From Luteolibacter sp. LG18 (GTDB lineage Bacteria > Verrucomicrobiota > Verrucomicrobiia > Verrucomicrobiales > Akkermansiaceae): 64,000 bases of DNA. Of the stretch, positions 35,466 through 43,840 are shown piece after piece (the first letter of the stretch is position 1; each line of letters starts with the position of its first letter). The position numbers were made by a program, and so were the translations under genes. A model generated the notes under the pieces. That model saw nothing but the letters and a program-made list of their open reading frames with translations. It ran no database searches and was not told the origin of the DNA. The stretch covers positions 62,001 to 126,000 of the forward strand of contig NZ_AP024600.1 of NCBI RefSeq assembly GCF_036322585.1, written 5' to 3'.

Positions 35466-36584
35466 ATGTCCGCTCCATCCGCCGCTCACGACCTCCGTGC
35501 CGTCACCGCCCTGTTCGACATGCGTGCCGACTTCGTGCACGCCTATCCCTACGGCTCGGGACACATCAACGACACCTACTGCGCCTGGTTCGACCAAGCC
35601 GGCCAGCGCATCCGGTACATCGTCCAGCGCATCAACCACAACGTCTTCAAGCAGCCCGAACTGCTCATGGAGAACGTGGACCGCGTGACCAAGCACGCCT
35701 TGGACCGCCTCCTCGAGGAAGGCAATCCGGAGGCGCGCCGCCGCACGCTCACCTGCATCCCGTCCCACGGCGGGAAGTCGTATGCGAAGGACCTGCAGGG
35801 CAATGTCTGGCGGGTTTATCCCTTCATCGAGCGCGCCCGCGGCTACGATGAACTGGAGACCAACGAGCAGGCCTACCAGGCCGCCCGCTCCTTCGGCGAG
35901 TTCCAGAAGCTCACCGCCGACCTCGGCGGCGACCGTCTCCACGAGACGATCCCGAACTTCCACAACACGCCGAAGCGTCTGGAGGCGCTGAAGGCCGCCA
36001 TCGAGGCGGACTCCGCCGGCCGCGCCGCCGAGGTGAAGGCCGAGATCGACTTCGCCCTCGCCCGCGCCGCCGATTGCGCGAAAATCACCGACCTGATCGC
36101 CGCCGGCGAAATCCCGGAGCGCGTGACCCACAACGACACCAAGCTCAACAACGTCCTCCTCGACGACGTGACCGCCGAAGGTGTCTGCGTGATCGACCTC
36201 GACACCACCATGCCGGGCTCCGCCCTGTATGACTTCGGTGACATGGTCCGCACCGCCACCCCGACCACCCGCGAGGATGATACCGACCTGGACAAGCTCG
36301 ATGTCCGTCTCGACCGCTTCGAAGCGCTGGTGAAGGGCTATCTGAGCACCGCCCGCTCGTTCCTGAACCCCGCCGAGACCGCGCACCTCGCCTTCGCCGG
36401 CAAGCTGCTCACCCTCGAGTGCGGCATCCGTTTCCTGACGGACTACCTGCAGGGCGACGTCTACTTCAAGATCAAGCGCCCGGGCCACAATATCGACCGC
36501 TGCCGCAACCAGTTCGCCTTCGTCGCGGCGATCGAGCGACGCCTGCCGGAGATGGAAGCGATCGTGAAATCCCACGCCCGCTGA
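35466..36584 (+). CDS. N-acetylhexosamine 1-kinase-like phosphotransferase
   Basis: A 372-residue kinase of the aminoglycoside-phosphotransferase fold, resembling NahK, which phosphorylates GlcNAc and GalNAc at C1. Nucleotide-binding strands are in the N-lobe (YIVQRINHNVF). The catalytic loop is THNDTKLNNVLLD at about residues 221-233 and the metal-binding Asp is in VIDLDTTMPG. It lies between a nucleotidyltransferase and an epimerase gene, matching the NahK salvage route. Aminoglycoside resistance is unlikely. Confidence 0.82.
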   Translation: MSAPSAAHDLRAVTALFDMRADFVHAYPYGSGHINDTYCAWFDQAGQRIRYIVQRINHNVFKQPELLMENVDRVTKHALDRLLEEGNPEARRRTLTCIPSHGGKSYAKDLQGNVWRVYPFIERARGYDELETNEQAYQAARSFGEFQKLTADLGGDRLHETIPNFHNTPKRLEALKAAIEADSAGRAAEVKAEIDFALARAADCAKITDLIAAGEIPERVTHNDTKLNNVLLDDVTAEGVCVIDLDTTMPGSALYDFGDMVRTATPTTREDDTDLDKLDVRLDRFEALVKGYLSTARSFLNPAETAHLAFAGKLLTLECGIRFLTDYLQGDVYFKIKRPGHNIDRCRNQFAFVAAIERRLPEMEAIVKSHAR

Positions 36585-36610
36585 CCTCCAGCCCACCAGA
36601 ATCCTCATGA

Positions 36611-36651
36611 CGGAAGACCGGGATGCACTTGATCGCGTCCCGGTCTTTCCG
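36611..36651 (+). terminator. hairpin between kinase and epimerase genes
   Basis: Arms CGGAAGACCGGGA and TCCCGGTCTTTCCG pair with one bulge. There is no good T-run, so it may attenuate rather than end transcription. Confidence 0.55.
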
Positions 36652-36701
36652 TATGCATCCGCCGTTCCGTTTGTTCCGTTTGATTTGTATTTGATTCTGC
36701 C

Positions 36702-37625
36702 ATGAAAATTTTAGTCACCGGCGGCTCCGGCTTCATCGGGTCGCACATCGTCGAACACTACCAGGACAAGGCGGAGGAAATCCGCGTGCTGGACAACCTC
36801 CGCACCGGCTACCGCCACAATCTGGACGGCCTCAAGCACACCTTCATCGAAGGCTCCATCACCGACCGCGGGCTGGTGAAGAAGGCCGTCGAAGGCGTCG
36901 ACTACATCTTCCACATGGCCGCGCTGGTCAGCGTGCCCGAGTCGATGGCCAAGCCCGGCGAGTGCGTCGACATCAACGTCCACGGCCTCCTCAACGTGCT
37001 GGAGGAAGCCGCCGCGGCCGGAGTGAAGAAGCTCGTCTTCGCGTCCTCCGCCGCGATCTACGGCGACAACCCGACCGTACCGAAGCTGGAGAGCATGGTT
37101 CCGGAGCCGAAGAGCCCGTATGCGATCACCAAGCTGGACGGCGAGTACTACCTCGGCATGTTCCAGAAGGAAGGCCGCCTCGAAACCGCCGCCGTGCGCT
37201 TCTTCAACGTCTTCGGCCCGCGCCAGGACCCGAAGGGCGCCTACGCTGCCGCCGTGCCGATCTTCATCGAGAAGGCCGTGAAGAACGAAAACATCACCGT
37301 TTTCGGCGATGGCAACCAGACCCGCGATTTCATCTACGTGAAGGACATCGTCGGTGCCCTCACCTTCGCCGCGGAAACGCCCGGCGTCGTCGGCGTGTTC
37401 AATGCCGGTTACGGCGGCCAGATCACCATCAACGATCTCGCGAACAACCTCATCTCCGCCCAGGGCTCCAGCTCCCAAGTGCTCCACGCGGACGAGCGAC
37501 CGGGTGACGTGAAGCATTCCCGCGCCAGCGCCGACAAGCTCCGTGCCGCCGGCTGGGCTCCGAAGCACACGCTGGAGGAGGGCCTCGGCGTCACGCTCGA
37601 GTTCTTCCGCAACAAGCTCGCCTGA
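36702..37625 (+). CDS. NAD-dependent UDP-sugar 4-epimerase (GalE/Gne-like SDR)
   Basis: A 307-residue extended SDR protein. NAD-binding GGSGFIG at residues 7-13, the FASSAAIYGDNP block, and the catalytic Tyr140/Lys144 pair (SPYAITKLDGE). The RFFNVFGPRQDP, DFIYVKDIVGAL and YGGQITINDLA segments are typical of UDP-GlcNAc/UDP-Glc 4-epimerases. With the two preceding genes it would convert UDP-GlcNAc and UDP-GalNAc. Confidence 0.88.
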   Translation: MKILVTGGSGFIGSHIVEHYQDKAEEIRVLDNLRTGYRHNLDGLKHTFIEGSITDRGLVKKAVEGVDYIFHMAALVSVPESMAKPGECVDINVHGLLNVLEEAAAAGVKKLVFASSAAIYGDNPTVPKLESMVPEPKSPYAITKLDGEYYLGMFQKEGRLETAAVRFFNVFGPRQDPKGAYAAAVPIFIEKAVKNENITVFGDGNQTRDFIYVKDIVGALTFAAETPGVVGVFNAGYGGQITINDLANNLISAQGSSSQVLHADERPGDVKHSRASADKLRAAGWAPKHTLEEGLGVTLEFFRNKLA

Positions 37626-37638
37626 GCCACCTTTCCCG

Positions 37639-37670
37639 AAACGCCGCGCCGGTCTCCGGCGCGGCGTTTT
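37639..37670 (+). terminator. rho-independent terminator
   Basis: Perfect stem AAACGCCGCGCCGG with CCGGCGCGGCGTTT, three-base loop, followed by T-rich sequence. Confidence 0.85.
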
Positions 37671-37732
37671 GCTTTGAAGCCCAACGAACGGAACCGGCTG
37701 GACGCCGCCAGGTAAACCGTCAGGGTGCAGAG

Positions 37733-38653
37733 GTGCGTTTGTCTGCGATTCTCCTACCGATCCTGTTCTCCGCCCCCATCTTTGCCCGGGAGGCGACCGA
37801 TGCCGAATTGCTGAAGTGGGTGAAGGAACGCACCTCACTGGAACGCGCGACACCGCAGCCGGTGGACATGCCCCCCGCCGTGTCCCAGCTCTGCCGCCCG
37901 CCAGCCCCCCAAACGCCATCCCTTCACGAAAAGGCGACTTTCCACGTCTTCGCCAATCCTCCTGCAGTCCAACCGTTGTTCGATCCGTGGGGAACGTTTC
38001 CGGAAGGGAGCCTGCTACTGAAGGAAAAGTTCAACCGGGAAACCCACCGCACCGAACTCTTTACCGGCATGTGGAAACGCGAACTGGGCTATTTCCCCGA
38101 AGCGGGCGACTGGGAGTTTTTCACGGTCAATGCGGATGCTTCCAAATTGGAATCCCGGGGCAAACTCCCGGCATGCGCTTCGTGTCACGAAGACCTCCAG
38201 AAGGGCGATCACGTCTCGAAGAAATACATCATCCCCGCCCAACTCACCGGTGGCCGGATCATGCTCCACTCCAGCACGGCGAAAGCCACGGGAGAGAAGC
38301 TCCACTACGAGGAGGCCGAGAAAAAGAACACGCTCGGCTTTTGGGTGAACCCGGCCGACTGGGCCTCGTGGAGCTTCCAGGTGGACCGCCCCGGCACCTT
38401 CGAAATCCACGTCTGGCAGGGCTGCGGCAAGGACCAGGGCGGCAGCGAGGTCACAGTCACCAGCGCCGGACAAACCGCCACCTTCACCGTGGAGGACACG
38501 GGCCATTTCCAGAACTTCAAGGAGCGGATCGTGGGCAAGGTGACCTACAAGGAACCCGGGCCGCAGACGCTGGAAGTCCGGGTGAAGAGCAAGGCCGCCA
38601 GCGCGGTGATGGACCTGCGACAGATCATCTTGGTGCCAGTGGCCCGGGAATAG
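37733..38653 (+). CDS. secreted P460-like c-type cytochrome with ligand-binding domain
   Basis: A 306-residue exported protein. Signal peptide 1-18. Residues about 60-165 resemble the cytochrome P460 family (KFNRETHRTELFTGMWKRE, GDWEFFTVNADAS) with one heme motif CASCH at residues 148-152. Residues about 175-300 form a beta-sandwich resembling carbohydrate-binding domains (RIMLHSSTAKATGEKLHYE, WVNPADWASWSFQVDRPGTFEIHVWQGCG). The start is a GTG at 37733. Electron donor and substrate unknown. Confidence 0.78.
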   Translation: MRLSAILLPILFSAPIFAREATDAELLKWVKERTSLERATPQPVDMPPAVSQLCRPPAPQTPSLHEKATFHVFANPPAVQPLFDPWGTFPEGSLLLKEKFNRETHRTELFTGMWKRELGYFPEAGDWEFFTVNADASKLESRGKLPACASCHEDLQKGDHVSKKYIIPAQLTGGRIMLHSSTAKATGEKLHYEEAEKKNTLGFWVNPADWASWSFQVDRPGTFEIHVWQGCGKDQGGSEVTVTSAGQTATFTVEDTGHFQNFKERIVGKVTYKEPGPQTLEVRVKSKAASAVMDLRQIILVPVARE

Positions 38654-38970
38654 CGGCTCTTTCGCCCCGGCAGGGGCATGAGAGATGAGCCGGTCGGCAA
38701 GGAGCACAGCGACGCCGCCACCGGATGACCCACGGACCTGCAAGGGCACCCCGGAGGGCGACCGAGACGCGAGCCCCAGCTCCGCGGGCGGAATGGGAAA
38801 TGGAATGCCGCAGGCCTTCTCCCCCGGCTGCGATCCCCTTCGGGATCGAATCACCTTTCCGCCTGAACCGGAGGCGTCGTCGCCAAGGCTCCAACCTCCG
38901 GCTACGATCGGTCGTCGCTCCGCGACTGAAGAGAGAGGCGGCTGTCAGGATGAGCCGTTCCAATGCCCCA
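38654..38970. other. gene-free spacer with small hairpins
   Basis: 317 bases between converging genes. It contains the hairpin CGATCCC-CTTC-GGGATCG (38831-38848) and other short GC palindromes, perhaps decayed REP sequence. No ORF with support. Confidence 0.6.
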
Positions 38971-39417
38971 TCATTCCTCGACCTCCGGCATCGAGCAGGG
39001 CGGGCTCGCGCAGGGTCGCGATGCAGCCGCCCCTTCCGGCAAACGGGCCACCGCCTCCTCGACGAGCTCCTTCAATACCGACCGATGGCAGCAGCGTTCA
39101 TCCTCGCAAAAGCATCCGAGATGGACCGGCCCTTTCTCCGCCATCGCCGCCACCAGATCGATCACGTGGCGGGCATCCCCTTCCGTCATCTCCGCCCGAT
39201 AACGGCGGGTGAAAAAGGCAAACGTCATCTTCCCGCCGAGATAAGCCTTCACCAACTCCTTGCTGGGCGCCAGCACCGGCAGCCAGACGTCGCAATACCC
39301 CTTCTTCCGGTAATCCCCGCGCTTGATACCCCGGGGCGGCTGGCGGGTCACTCCGAGCGAGATCCCGGGCAATCCGATCGCCTCGCCATAGCGGTAGGTG
39401 ATGACGTGATGCGCCAT
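38971..39417 (-). CDS. DUF488 family protein
   Basis: A 148-residue cytoplasmic protein. It carries the DUF488 features: an early ITYRYGEAIGLP, GYCDVWLPVLAPSKELV, and a C-terminal GCFCEDERCCHRSVL cluster of four cysteines and a histidine. Function unknown; the family is thought to bind nucleic acid or metal. Confidence 0.82.
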   Translation of the reverse strand: MAHHVITYRYGEAIGLPGISLGVTRQPPRGIKRGDYRKKGYCDVWLPVLAPSKELVKAYLGGKMTFAFFTRRYRAEMTEGDARHVIDLVAAMAEKGPVHLGCFCEDERCCHRSVLKELVEEAVARLPEGAAASRPCASPPCSMPEVEE

Positions 39418-39495
39418 ATCCCGGCAAGATAGACTCCACTCCCACAAACCGGGAGCCCGGGTTTCGGTCCGCTTTGTAGCGCCCGACCGGACATG

Positions 39496-39529
39496 AAAAA
39501 ACGCCTTGGGGCGAACCCCAAGGCGTTTT
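39496..39529 (-). terminator. rho-independent terminator of the rpsM-rpsK-rpsD unit
   Basis: Perfect stem AAAACGCCTTGGGG with CCCCAAGGCGTTTT, CGAA loop, and T-run on the minus strand, 24 bases past the rpsD stop. Confidence 0.88.
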
Positions 39530-39553
39530 CGCAAAACAGTGGCAACCGTTCGA

Positions 39554-40165
39554 TCAGCGCGAGTAAAGCTCGACGATGAGCTGCTCGTTGACCTGCGGGT
39601 CGATGTCGGAACGCTCGGGCACACGGGCGACGACACCTTCCAGCTTCTCGCGGTCGATGGTGAGCCAGTCGACAAGCGGGACGGACTGCGTGAGGTCGAT
39701 CGCACGCAGGGCGGCCTGCTGCGAGGACGGACGCGGACCGATCTTCACCACGTCGCCCGGCTTGGTCTGGTAGGACGCGATGTCAACGGTGCGGCCGTTC
39801 ACGAGGACGTGGCCGTGGTTGACGAGCTGGCGGGCGGCCTGGCGGGTGTTGCCGAAACCGAGACGGTAGATGACGTTGTCGAGGCGGAGTTCCAGAAGCT
39901 GGAGAAGAATGGTGCCGGTCACACCACGACGGCGGGCGGCTTCTTCATAGTACTTGCGGAACTGGCCTTCGAGGACGCCGTATTGGAAGCGGAGCTTCTG
40001 CTTTTCGCCGAGGGCGACAGCGTATTCGCTCTTCTTCTTGCGGCCGGCGCGGATGCCGTGCTGGCCCGGCGGGAAATTGCGGCGCTCAAGCGACTTGGAG
40101 GGACCGAAGAGAGCAACGCCGAAACGGCGGCTGATCTTGGTGCGGGGACCGGTGTAACGTGCCAT
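39554..40165 (-). CDS. rpsD: 30S ribosomal protein uS4
   Basis: A 203-residue primary rRNA-binding protein of the 30S subunit. It begins MARYTGPRTKISRRFGVALFG and holds the S4 RNA-binding domain (LDNVIYRLGFGNTRQAARQLV, HGHVLVNGR). In many bacteria S4 also represses its own operon; here it closes a three-gene unit that ends at a terminator without rpoA or rplQ. Confidence 0.97.
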   Translation of the reverse strand: MARYTGPRTKISRRFGVALFGPSKSLERRNFPPGQHGIRAGRKKKSEYAVALGEKQKLRFQYGVLEGQFRKYYEEAARRRGVTGTILLQLLELRLDNVIYRLGFGNTRQAARQLVNHGHVLVNGRTVDIASYQTKPGDVVKIGPRPSSQQAALRAIDLTQSVPLVDWLTIDREKLEGVVARVPERSDIDPQVNEQLIVELYSR

Positions 40166-40187
40166 GATCGTAAATTGGGTAGGTGGA

Positions 40188-40727
40188 TTACACGCGGCGA
40201 GCCTTCTTCGGGCGGCAACCGTTGTGCGGGATCGGGGTGACGTCCTTGATCGCGGTGATCTCGAGGCCAAGGCCCTGGACGGCACGGACGGCCGACTCAC
40301 GGCCGGAACCCGGACCCTTCACGCGGACTTCGACTTCCTTCAGACCGTGGCCCATCGCCTGGCGGCAAGCGTCTTGGGAGACGACCTGCGCGGCGTAAGC
40401 CGTGCTCTTGCGGGAACCCTTGAAGCCCATCTTGCCGGCGCTCGACCAACCGATCGAGTTGCCGTTCGCATCGGTGACGCTGACGAGGGTGTTGTTGAAG
40501 GTGGCGGTCACGTGGACGATGCCACGGGTGACGTTCTTGGAGCCCTTCGCCTTGTGGATCTTGATCTCCTCTTCACCTCCGCCGATCTCGGCGAAAATGT
40601 CGCGCTTCTGCTCCTTCTTGGGAGCTTCGGCAGGAGCTTCCGCGGCGGCGGGAGCGGGGGCGGCCACGGGAGTGGCGGCAGCCTCGGGGGCAGGGGCGGC
40701 GCCCTGCGTGATTTCTTCGTCAGCCAT
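40188..40727 (-). CDS. rpsK: 30S ribosomal protein uS11 with Ala/Pro N-terminal extension
   Basis: A 179-residue uS11. The first 45 residues are an added Ala-, Pro- and Glu-rich tail. The conserved core starts about residue 64 ([21 protein letters not shown]) and ends with the usual [15 protein letters not shown]. The RNA-binding core is normal; the extension roughly adds a third to the usual 129-residue length. Confidence 0.96.
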   Translation of the reverse strand: MADEEITQGAAPAPEAAATPVAAPAPAAAEAPAEAPKKEQKRDIFAEIGGGEEEIKIHKAKGSKNVTRGIVHVTATFNNTLVSVTDANGNSIGWSSAGKMGFKGSRKSTAYAAQVVSQDACRQAMGHGLKEVEVRVKGPGSGRESAVRAVQGLGLEITAIKDVTPIPHNGCRPKKARRV

Positions 40728-40746
40728 GATAAGAATGTGCTACGGG

Positions 40747-41115
40747 TTACTTCTTGACGCCCACGGTCTTCTTCTTGCCCTTGCGGGTGCGGGCATTGGT
40801 GCGGGTGCGCTGGCCACGGACCGGCAAACCGCGCTTGTGGCGGATACCACGGTAGCAGTTGATGGAAGTGAGGCGCTTGAGCTGCGTCTGCTTTTCACGG
40901 CGAAGGTCACCCTCGATGAGAATCCCCTCGGCCTGGATCACCTGGGCGATCTTGACGAGTTGCTCCTCGGTCAGCTGACCGGTGCGGATGTTCGGATCAA
41001 TGCCGGCGTGATCGAGGATCTTCGCCGCGGTCGGACGGCCGATGCCGAACAAATACGGAAGCGACGCTTCGATGCGCTTCTCGTTGGGAATTTCAATACC
41101 TAGGATGCGTGCCAT
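40747..41115 (-). CDS. rpsM: 30S ribosomal protein uS13
   Basis: A 122-residue uS13 of the 30S head. It starts MARILGIEIPNEKRIEASL and ends with the basic RGQRTRTNARTRKGKK tail that reaches the P site. First gene of the rpsM-rpsK-rpsD unit; secY, infA and rpmJ are not upstream, which is unusual. Confidence 0.97.
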   Translation of the reverse strand: MARILGIEIPNEKRIEASLPYLFGIGRPTAAKILDHAGIDPNIRTGQLTEEQLVKIAQVIQAEGILIEGDLRREKQTQLKRLTSINCYRGIRHKRGLPVRGQRTRTNARTRKGKKKTVGVKK

Positions 41116-41417
41116 GTTTTGCGGGGATTCGCGTGGCCCAAGCCAAGCCCGGAATCAACCGGACGCAGCGCGGGGGCGGGTGATTTAGCAGACACCACCC
41201 CTCTGGCAAGCGGGAAATCGCAAAAATTCCAGAATCGGGGACGGAATCGCCCGCTCCGGCGGACTCCCTCCCCGATGAATCTGAGGAGGTTCCGGGCGCA
41301 ACGTTGGGCCGCCATGGCGCGTATTTAAATCCGCAGCGCCCCGGTCGGGCCGCGAGCGTTCTCGACAAACCCTCCATTCCACCTAGTTTCAGCAAGGTTT
41401 CGCACCTTGTCCATCTC
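41116..41417. other. divergent spacer between rpsM and moxR
   Basis: 302 bases that must carry the promoters of both the ribosomal-protein unit and the moxR operon. No gene is convincing; short ORFs here are shadows. No conserved S4 or S13 leader was recognised. Confidence 0.55.
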
Positions 41418-42446
41418 ATGGAATCCACCACCCTCGCCCCGTCCACCCAACTCCCCCCTGACGACGTCGCCGCCATCGACGAGCTCGGCCAAACCTACCG
41501 GGCGTTCCGCGAGGAACTCGGCAAGGTCATCATCGGTCAGGAACAGGTCATCGAGCAGCTCGCCATTTCCCTCTTCGCCCGCGGCCACGCATTGTTAATG
41601 GGGGTGCCCGGTCTCGCGAAGACCCTGCTGATCTCCTCCGTCGCCCGGACCTTCCACCTGTCCTTCAACCGCATCCAGTTCACCCCGGACCTGATGCCCG
41701 CGGACATCACCGGCACGGACATCATCCAGGAATCCGGGGTCGGTGGCCGTCGCGAGTTCGAATTCGTGAAGGGCCCGGTCTTCGCCAACATCGTGCTGGC
41801 GGACGAAATCAACCGCGCCCCGGCCAAGACCCAGTCCGCCATGCTGGAGGCCATGCAGGAGAACAAAGTCACCGTGCTCGGCCAGACCTACACCCTCCAG
41901 CCGCCGTTCTTCGTCCTCGCCACCCAGAACCCGATCGAACAGGAAGGCACCTACCCGCTGCCGGAAGCCCAGCTCGACCGCTTCATGTTCCTCATCGAGG
42001 TCGGCTACCCGACCGCCGAGGAGGAAAAGCGGATCGCCCGCGAAACCACCGGCACCCAGCAGGCCGACCTGAACCGCCTGCTCGATGGCGAGAAGGTGAT
42101 CGCCTTCCAACAGCTCGTCCGCCGGGTGCCCGTGCCGGACCACCTCTATGAGTACGCCGTCCGCCTCGTCCGCAAGACCCGCCCGGACCAGCCGGAGTCG
42201 CCCAACTGGATCAAGGAATGCGTCGGCTGGGGTGCCGGCCCGCGCGCGGTGCAGTATCTCATTCTCGGCGCGAAATCCCGCGCCGCCCTCCGCGGTGCCT
42301 ACATGGCGTCCCTGGAGGACCTGGAAGCCGTCGCCTCCCCGGTGCTCACTCACCGCGTGATCACCAACTTCGCCGCCGAATCCCAGGGCATGACCTCCAA
42401 GAAAATCGTCGAGCGGCTGCTGAAGGACATGCGGAACGAAGGCTGA
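41418..42446 (+). CDS. MoxR-family AAA+ ATPase
   Basis: A 342-residue AAA+ chaperone-like ATPase. P-loop GVPGLAKTLL at about residues 63-72, Walker B ILADEINRAPAK at about 124-135, a sensor-1 ATQNPIEQEGTYPLPEAQLDRF block and a C-terminal lid. MoxR proteins work with DUF58 and VWA partners, which follow here, to mature or insert metal into envelope enzymes. The start at 41418 is the Met before the conserved N-terminus. A small palindrome (42437-42455) overlaps its stop codon. Confidence 0.93.
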   Translation: MESTTLAPSTQLPPDDVAAIDELGQTYRAFREELGKVIIGQEQVIEQLAISLFARGHALLMGVPGLAKTLLISSVARTFHLSFNRIQFTPDLMPADITGTDIIQESGVGGRREFEFVKGPVFANIVLADEINRAPAKTQSAMLEAMQENKVTVLGQTYTLQPPFFVLATQNPIEQEGTYPLPEAQLDRFMFLIEVGYPTAEEEKRIARETTGTQQADLNRLLDGEKVIAFQQLVRRVPVPDHLYEYAVRLVRKTRPDQPESPNWIKECVGWGAGPRAVQYLILGAKSRAALRGAYMASLEDLEAVASPVLTHRVITNFAAESQGMTSKKIVERLLKDMRNEG

Positions 42447-42456
42447 AAGCCTTCGA

Positions 42457-42927
42457 GAATCCAGAGTCCAGAAACCAGAATCCAGACAAGAGGAAGAGAA
42501 GAGGACGATGAGTAGCCACCATTTCGAGAACCTGGAGGTTTGGAAACGGGCCTGCTGCCTGGCTGTGAACGTCTGTGTCGCGTCGCATGACAGCAAGAGT
42601 TACGCCCTCAAGGACCAGATCCAGCGTTCGGCGATTTCCATCCCCTCCAACATCGCCGAAGGGGCCGAACGCCCCAGCGACGCGGACTTCCTCCGGTTTC
42701 TCGGTTACAGCAAAGGTTCCTGCGGCGAACTCCGCACCCAGCTCCTCATTCACCGGGAAGTCTGCCGAGAACTGAACATCGAGCCCTTCGAAGGAACGCA
42801 GGCCATGATCGAGGAAACCCGCGACCTGTCCCGCATGCTCGGCGGCCTCATCCAGCACCTCGAACCCGAAGACGCGCCCCTGTGACTTCTTCTCTTCTCT
42901 GGATTCTGGTTTCTGGACTCTGGATTC
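42457..42927. mobile_element. inverted-repeat element A enclosing a four-helix-bundle gene
   Basis: Arms 42457-42486 and 42898-42927 are perfect 30-base inverted repeats made of CCAGA-type units. Inside, the left arm continues as an imperfect purine tract to 42504, and the right side has the complementary pyrimidine tract. The ORF (42508-42885) fills the loop, with 12 bases between its stop and the right arm. The element sits in the moxR-DUF58 junction and points the same way as the operon. Confidence 0.9.
42508..42885 (+). CDS. four-helix-bundle protein (S23 / TIGR02436 family), copy A
   Basis: A 125-residue protein of the S23/bAvd-like four-helix-bundle family. The family blocks are HFENLEVWKRACCLAVNVC, LKDQIQRSAISIPSNIAEGA and DFLRFLGYSKGSCGELRTQL, with a C-terminal SRMLGGLIQHL helix. 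Related proteins are encoded in intervening sequences of 23S rRNA and as accessory proteins (Avd) of retroelements; they form pentamers or other bundles that bind nucleic acid. The purine-rich inner arm (AGGAAGAGAAGAGG) is its ribosome binding site and can pair with the right-hand tract. Confidence 0.93.
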   Translation: MSSHHFENLEVWKRACCLAVNVCVASHDSKSYALKDQIQRSAISIPSNIAEGAERPSDADFLRFLGYSKGSCGELRTQLLIHREVCRELNIEPFEGTQAMIEETRDLSRMLGGLIQHLEPEDAPL

Positions 42928-42946
42928 CCGCCCGCGGCGTCTGCCC

Positions 42947-43840
42947 ATGAAATACGACTTTCTAGACAGCGCCATGCTCGCCCGCCTCGGCTCACTGCCG
43001 GTGGAAACGCGGATGCCGATGCTCGGCAACGTGGCGGGCAAGCACCGTTCGCCGCACCGCGGGTCGTCCGTGGAGTTCGCGGAGTACCGGAAATACGTCG
43101 CCGGGGACGATACCCGGCGGCTCGATTGGAAGGCCTACGCCCGCTCGGACCGCTATTACATCAAGGAGTTCGAAGCGGACACCAACCTCCGCGCCTACTT
43201 CGTGGTCGATTGCTCCGGTTCCATGGCCTTCTCCGGCCAAGCCGAGGCGAAGGTCCAATACGCGCGCCGCATCGCCGCCTCCCTCTCCTACCTGCTGGTG
43301 AACCAAGGCGACGCCGCGGGCCTCTCGGTCTGCACCGACAAGCTCCACCTGGAGGTCCCGCCCAGCCGCCGCCCGGCCCACCTCGACCGCCTTTTCAGCA
43401 CCCTCGGCGCGCTGGAGCCCTCCGGTGAAACCGGCCTGATCCCCGCCCTGCACACCATCGCGGAAAAGATCGGCCAGCGCGCCGTCATCGTCATCCTCTC
43501 CGATCTCTTCACCGACACCGCCCAGCTCACCGACGCCCTCCAGCACCTCCGCTACCGGAAGCACGATGTCAGCGTCTTCCACCTCATGGACCCGCTGGAG
43601 ATCGGCTTCGACTTCGACCGTCCCCACCGTTTCGTCGACATGGAGGACGGCACCGCCCTCGTCGCCGAACCCACCCTCATCGCCGAGGAATACCACTCCG
43701 CCCTGCGTGAGTTCCTCAAGAACGTCCGCGAAACCTGCCACGACGCCAACGCCGGCTACCGGTTCGTGATGACGGACACGCCGCTGGAGGGATTGTTGAG
43801 GGACTTCCTGATGGGAAGACTTAGGAAGGCGAAGCACTAA
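42947..43840 (+). CDS. DUF58 / VWA-like protein of the moxR operon
   Basis: A 297-residue DUF58 protein. The conserved opening GKHRSPHRGSSVEFAEYRKYVAGDDTRRLDWKAYARSD-type region (split here: HRGSSVEFAEYR and GDDTRRLDWKAYAR) is followed by a VWA-like MIDAS loop DCSGSM at about residue 88. DUF58 proteins act with MoxR ATPases. The last codons and the stop lie inside the left arm of element B, so the C-terminus may have been altered by insertion. Confidence 0.9.
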   Translation: MKYDFLDSAMLARLGSLPVETRMPMLGNVAGKHRSPHRGSSVEFAEYRKYVAGDDTRRLDWKAYARSDRYYIKEFEADTNLRAYFVVDCSGSMAFSGQAEAKVQYARRIAASLSYLLVNQGDAAGLSVCTDKLHLEVPPSRRPAHLDRLFSTLGALEPSGETGLIPALHTIAEKIGQRAVIVILSDLFTDTAQLTDALQHLRYRKHDVSVFHLMDPLEIGFDFDRPHRFVDMEDGTALVAEPTLIAEEYHSALREFLKNVRETCHDANAGYRFVMTDTPLEGLLRDFLMGRLRKAKH

